Source: Pseudomonadota bacterium (GTDB lineage: Bacteria; Pseudomonadota; Gammaproteobacteria; Pseudomonadales; Oceanobacteraceae). From it: 8,592 nt of DNA. The DNA lies in the NCBI GenBank assembly GCA_023399105.1, contig JAEWQT010000038.1, positions 1-8,592 of the forward strand, given 5' to 3'. The stretch's first letter is position 1. The number at the start of each line of letters is the position of its first letter. The position numbers were made by a program, and so were the translations under genes. A model generated the notes under the pieces. It was not told the DNA's origin. It was given only the letters and a program-made list of their open reading frames with translations, and ran no database searches. Positions 6,464 through 8,592 of the stretch are shown here, piece after piece.

Positions 6464-7555
6464 ATGGGATTCAAATGCGGTATTGTGGGCCTGCCGAACG
6501 TCGGTAAATCCACCCTCTTCAACGCCCTGACCAAATCCGGCATTGCCGCCGAAAACTTCCCGTTCTGTACCATTGAACCGAACTCCGGCATCGTACCAAT
6601 GCCCGACAAGCGGCTGGATGAACTGGCGGCCATTGTAAAACCCGAGCGCGTGGTGCCGACCGCCATGGAATTTGTGGATATCGCCGGTCTGGTGGCAGGC
6701 GCCTCCAAGGGCGAAGGTCTGGGTAACCAGTTTCTCGCCAATATCCGTGAAACCGATGCCATTGCCCACGTCGTACGTTGCTTTGAAGATGACAACGTCA
6801 TTCACGTGGCCAACCGTGTGAATCCGGCCGACGACATCGACATCATCAACACCGAGCTGATTCTGGCCGACCTGGAATCCTGTGAAAAACAGTACCAGCG
6901 CATCGTCCGCATCGCCAAAGGCGGGGATAAAGACGCCGTGGCGCAGAAAAATCTGCTGGAACGCCTGATTCCGCATTTTGAAGCCGGTAAAACCGCCCGT
7001 ATGCTGGAGCTGAACGATGACGAGCGTAAATACGCCCGCACCTTTCATCTGCTGACCATTAAACCGACCATGTACATTGCCAACGTGGCCGAAGACGGTT
7101 TTGAGAACAACCCGCACCTCGACACCGTAAAAGCCATTGCCGCTTCTGAAGGCGCTTCCGTGGTAGCCGTTTGCAATAAAATTGAAGCCGAAATTGCCGA
7201 GCTGGATGACGAAGACAAACTGGAATTCCTGCAGGAAATGGGCATGGAAGAAGCCGGTCTCGACCGCGTTATCCGTGCCGGTTATCAGCTGCTGGGATTA
7301 CAAACCTACTTTACCGCCGGCGTGAAAGAAGTGCGCGCCTGGACCATTAAAGTGGGGGATACCGCTCCACGCGCCGCAGCCGCTATTCATACGGATTTTG
7401 AACGTGGTTTTATCCGTGCTGAAGTGATCAGCTATAACGACTTTATTCAGTACAAAGGCGAAAACGGCGCCAAAGAAGCCGGTAAATGGCGCCTGGAAGG
7501 TAAAGACTACATCGTGCAGGATGGCGATGTGGTGCATTTCCGCTTTAACGTCTGA
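6464..7555 (+). CDS. ychF: Redox-responsive ribosome-binding ATPase YchF (OLA1 family)
   Basis: An Obg-related P-loop NTPase that prefers ATP, binds ribosomes and is implicated in oxidative-stress and translation control. The 363-aa length is exact for the family. Motifs are GLPNVGKST (Walker A, 9-17), the switch region around [10 protein letters not shown] (31-40), DIAGL (G3, 72-76), the family block YIANVAEDG (204-212) and CNKIEAE (237-243). The Glu in place of the Asp of NKxD explains relaxed guanine specificity. A coiled-coil insert spans about 130-195. A TGS domain fills the C-terminus (about 278-362), ending [16 protein letters not shown]. The start at 6464 has AGGA about 8 nt upstream. 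A strong terminator follows, so this is the last gene of the conserved block. Confidence 0.97.
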   Translation: MGFKCGIVGLPNVGKSTLFNALTKSGIAAENFPFCTIEPNSGIVPMPDKRLDELAAIVKPERVVPTAMEFVDIAGLVAGASKGEGLGNQFLANIRETDAIAHVVRCFEDDNVIHVANRVNPADDIDIINTELILADLESCEKQYQRIVRIAKGGDKDAVAQKNLLERLIPHFEAGKTARMLELNDDERKYARTFHLLTIKPTMYIANVAEDGFENNPHLDTVKAIAASEGASVVAVCNKIEAEIAELDDEDKLEFLQEMGMEEAGLDRVIRAGYQLLGLQTYFTAGVKEVRAWTIKVGDTAPRAAAAIHTDFERGFIRAEVISYNDFIQYKGENGAKEAGKWRLEGKDYIVQDGDVVHFRFNV

Positions 7556-7588
7556 GCCACTCTGACGCCACGCATCTGCGTCATGAAT

Positions 7589-7627
7589 AATGCGGGACAG
7601 TCCATTCTGGATTGTTCCGCATTTTTT
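7589..7627 (+). terminator. Strong terminator after ychF
   Basis: A 16-bp stem with two G-T wobbles forms between 7589-7604 and 7608-7623 around loop TTC. Its base is AATGCGG/CCGCATT, and six T follow at 7622-7627. A smaller hairpin, TGACGC (7563-7568) with GCGTCA (7578-7583), stands just before it, right after the ychF stop. Together they clearly end the transcript. Confidence 0.92.
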
Positions 7628-7695
7628 ATGTTTAATGCCCGGGCAATAAGTCACAGCAACAGGCTGTACACTCATCCGCAACAAGGAAATATGAC

Positions 7696-7977
7696 ATGGA
7701 AACAACGGAACACATCGAACTTGATGCCGACGTCATTGCGCTGATCAAGGCCGGTAAAAAAGTACAGGCCATTAAATTGATGCGCGAACGCGAACGGTTT
7801 CTGGAAATGGCAGAAGCGATGTCCAGAATCGAGGATTACATCAGCAGAAACCCCGGACTGGCCAGCACCGAGACCAGCAGCGAAACCGAAACCGGAAAAA
7901 GTTCTCCTGTAAATGGCATGGTATATCTGGTCGGCTTTGCCATATTGGGCGTCATTTTATACATAGCAGGGTCTTAA
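7696..7977 (+). CDS. Small tail-anchored membrane protein with L7/L12-like N-terminus
   Basis: A 93-aa protein of unknown function. Residues 11-33 (DVIALIKAGKKVQAIKLMRE and following) resemble the start of the ribosomal L7/L12 C-terminal domain as found in many small uncharacterised proteins. The usual GLxLKEAK signature that should follow is replaced by ERFLEMAEAMSRIEDYI, so the domain is degenerate or diverged. A Ser/Thr/Glu-rich linker (about 57-70) leads to one hydrophobic helix (about 75-91) ending the protein at GS, giving an N-in tail-anchored layout. AAGGAA at 7683-7688 is well placed for ATG 7696. Both arginines in the middle section (R44, R51) use AGA, which is unusual for this window. 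It is monocistronic, between the ychF terminator and its own. Coding status is well supported; function is not. Confidence 0.82.
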   Translation: METTEHIELDADVIALIKAGKKVQAIKLMRERERFLEMAEAMSRIEDYISRNPGLASTETSSETETGKSSPVNGMVYLVGFAILGVILYIAGS

Positions 7978-7993
7978 GAAGACTCTGATGTGC

Positions 7994-8027
7994 AGCCGGG
8001 TTGTAAACTACCCGGCTCGTTGTTTTT
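7994..8027 (+). terminator. Terminator after the small membrane protein gene
   Basis: AGCCGGGT (7994-8001) and ACCCGGCT (8010-8017) form a perfect 8-bp stem with an 8-nt loop. CGTTGTTTTT follows (8018-8027). The T tract is interrupted but the stem is strong, and it begins 16 nt after the stop codon. It also faces the end of the minus-strand remnant at 8046-8273. Confidence 0.75.
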
Positions 8028-8045
8028 GCAATAGCCTTGTCATTT

Positions 8046-8273
8046 CTAATGGGTTTTAAATTCACCCGCCAGATCTTTTAATTCCGTAGCCAGTGCTGAC
8101 TGATTTTGGTGTTGCTGCAAATCGGTTAACGATGGCTGCGCCTCCTTGTTCTGCAGCCATTGTGTTATCTCTTACTGCAATTCAGTGATCATCGGATCAA
8201 GCAGCTGGAGCATGGCCGGCAAAATAAGGATCAGCAGCTTATACCGCATAGATAAATTCTGAATAAATGTCAT
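8046..8273 (-). pseudogene. Broken frame resembling both ends of a methyl-accepting chemotaxis protein
   Basis: A start at 8273 with a perfect GGAGG (8280-8284, 6 nt spacing) opens a 33-codon frame beginning MTFIQNLSMRYKLLILILPA. This looks like the first cytoplasmic residues and transmembrane helix of a chemoreceptor (the common pattern is NLSIRYKL followed by leucines). It stops at TAA 8172-8174. The same frame then continues for 41 codons, including LQQHQNQSALATELKDLAG and ending FKTH before TAG 8046-8048. That resembles the very end of a chemoreceptor (L..L...FK). The periplasmic, HAMP and signalling parts are absent. I read it as a receptor gene that lost its middle, with a stop at or near the junction. 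The alternative is a small one-helix membrane protein with a nonsense mutation, or a genuine 33-aa membrane peptide. Confidence 0.5.
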
Positions 8274-8321
8274 AACAGGCCTCCGGTTTGTGCCAGAGCT
8301 TAGGAAGCCTGCATCGCTTTG

Positions 8322-8355
8322 CCATACTTCCGGTCAGGTAGCCCGATCAGTATGG
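8322..8355 (+). promoter_or_regulatory. Inverted repeat upstream of the MHYT-like gene
   Basis: CCATACT (8322-8328) and AGTATGG (8349-8355) are perfect 7-bp inverted arms separated by 20 nt. They end one base before the TTGACA at 8357. The placement suits an operator for a dimeric regulator, or the repeat may be incidental. No known operator consensus is recognised. Confidence 0.3.
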
Positions 8356-8356
8356 T

Positions 8357-8391
8357 TTGACACTGAAGCACCGCCCTATCCTATGTATACT
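8357..8391 (+). promoter_or_regulatory. Candidate promoter region of the MHYT-like gene
   Basis: A perfect -35 TTGACA (8357-8362) and a good -10 TATACT (8386-8391, 5 of 6) both occur, but they are 23 nt apart, too far for a standard sigma-70 pair. With 17-nt spacing, TATACT would use CTGAAG (8363-8368). Initiation near 8398 would leave a leader of about 25 nt containing AGGATAAG. A promoter here is likely, but its exact elements are uncertain. Confidence 0.4.
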
Positions 8392-8422
8392 GGTGCCCAC
8401 AACCTTATCAGGATAAGCGCGG

Positions 8423-8592
8423 ATGACTCTGAACCATTGGTTTGTTCCGGCCGGCACGGTGAACAACATACTGCCCATGGAACACAACCACGGCATTGTG
8501 CTGTTGTCGGTACTGATCGCCATACTCACCTCCGCCATGGCACTGCAACTGGCTGGCCTGGCGCGCCTGAGCCGTACCCGCAACACCCGCCA
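8423..8592 (+). CDS. N-terminus of a probable MHYT-type integral membrane sensor (partial)
   Basis: Open from ATG 8423 to the window edge (56 codons plus 2 bases), with AGGATAAG just upstream. After a short lead containing NILPMEHNHG, residues about 24-44 form a hydrophobic helix, IVLLSVLIAILTSAMALQLAG. This resembles the first helix of MHYT domains (typical pattern LxxSxLIAILASYxALxLA). A basic stretch, ARLSRTRNTR, follows on the expected cytoplasmic side. MHYT domains usually have seven helices and precede GGDEF/EAL, histidine kinase or LytTR modules, but nothing downstream is visible, so the output domain is unknown. The usual Ser-Tyr in the helix is replaced by Ala-Met. The family call is moderate; coding status is good. 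Confidence 0.65.
   Translation, partial: MTLNHWFVPAGTVNNILPMEHNHGIVLLSVLIAILTSAMALQLAGLARLSRTRNTR

Noticed and set aside
6440..7117. Long open frame of 225 codons on the minus strand
   Set aside because: It lies wholly opposite the well-conserved ychF coding sequence, has no family resemblance, and is a by-product of GC-rich codon use on the other strand.
1..8592. CRISPR array, insertion sequence, toxin-antitoxin or phage defence genes
   Set aside because: No regularly spaced repeats, transposase motifs, terminal inverted repeats or defence domains were seen; every long gene is a recognisable core gene.

Overview
This window is a conserved housekeeping block from a gammaproteobacterium. It probably belongs to the Pseudomonadales/Oceanospirillales side rather than the enterics. 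The order hemA (divergent) / TPR lipoprotein - lolB - ispE - tRNA-Gln - prs - rplY - pth - ychF matches the PA4666-PA4673 region of Pseudomonas aeruginosa as I know it. The protein sequences also look Pseudomonas-like: Prs starts MSKLMVF and ends ISAMFR, and rplY is the long CTC type. Base composition is moderately GC-rich. The species cannot be fixed by eye.

Layout. Bases 1-497 (minus strand) hold the first 165 codons of glutamyl-tRNA reductase (hemA), the entry step of tetrapyrrole synthesis. A divergent spacer (498-660) carries candidate promoters in both directions. The plus-strand run begins with an outer-membrane TPR lipoprotein (LbcA-like). It continues with LolB, the outer-membrane lipoprotein receptor, and IspE of the isoprenoid (MEP) pathway, which overlaps lolB. 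An encoded-CCA tRNA-Gln(TTG) starts 5 nt after the ispE stop, and prs (PRPP synthase) follows. rplY (ribosomal protein bL25, CTC type) comes after a leader with strong secondary structure and ends at a near-perfect terminator. pth (peptidyl-tRNA hydrolase) and ychF (ribosome-associated ATPase) follow, and ychF ends at a strong terminator.

From about 7.63 kb the content becomes accessory. There is a 93-aa membrane-anchored protein with a degenerate L7/L12-like N-terminal motif and its own terminator. Next comes about 445 bp without an intact gene. On the minus strand this gap holds a broken frame with a perfect GGAGG ribosome binding site; its ends resemble the two ends of a methyl-accepting chemotaxis protein. 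The window ends inside a plus-strand gene whose N-terminus resembles an MHYT-type membrane sensor, often found on cyclic-di-GMP or kinase proteins.

How the genes fit together. LbcA and LolB act at the outer membrane. IspE, HemA and Prs feed cofactor, isoprenoid and nucleotide synthesis. tRNA-Gln, bL25, Pth and YchF serve translation. They are co-located core genes rather than one pathway.

I do not see an undescribed multi-gene system. The best leads are: a sharp codon-usage switch in the last third of ispE coinciding with a candidate internal promoter; a hairpin leader immediately before rplY with no room for a promoter after it; the decayed chemoreceptor-like frame; and the small L12-like membrane protein.
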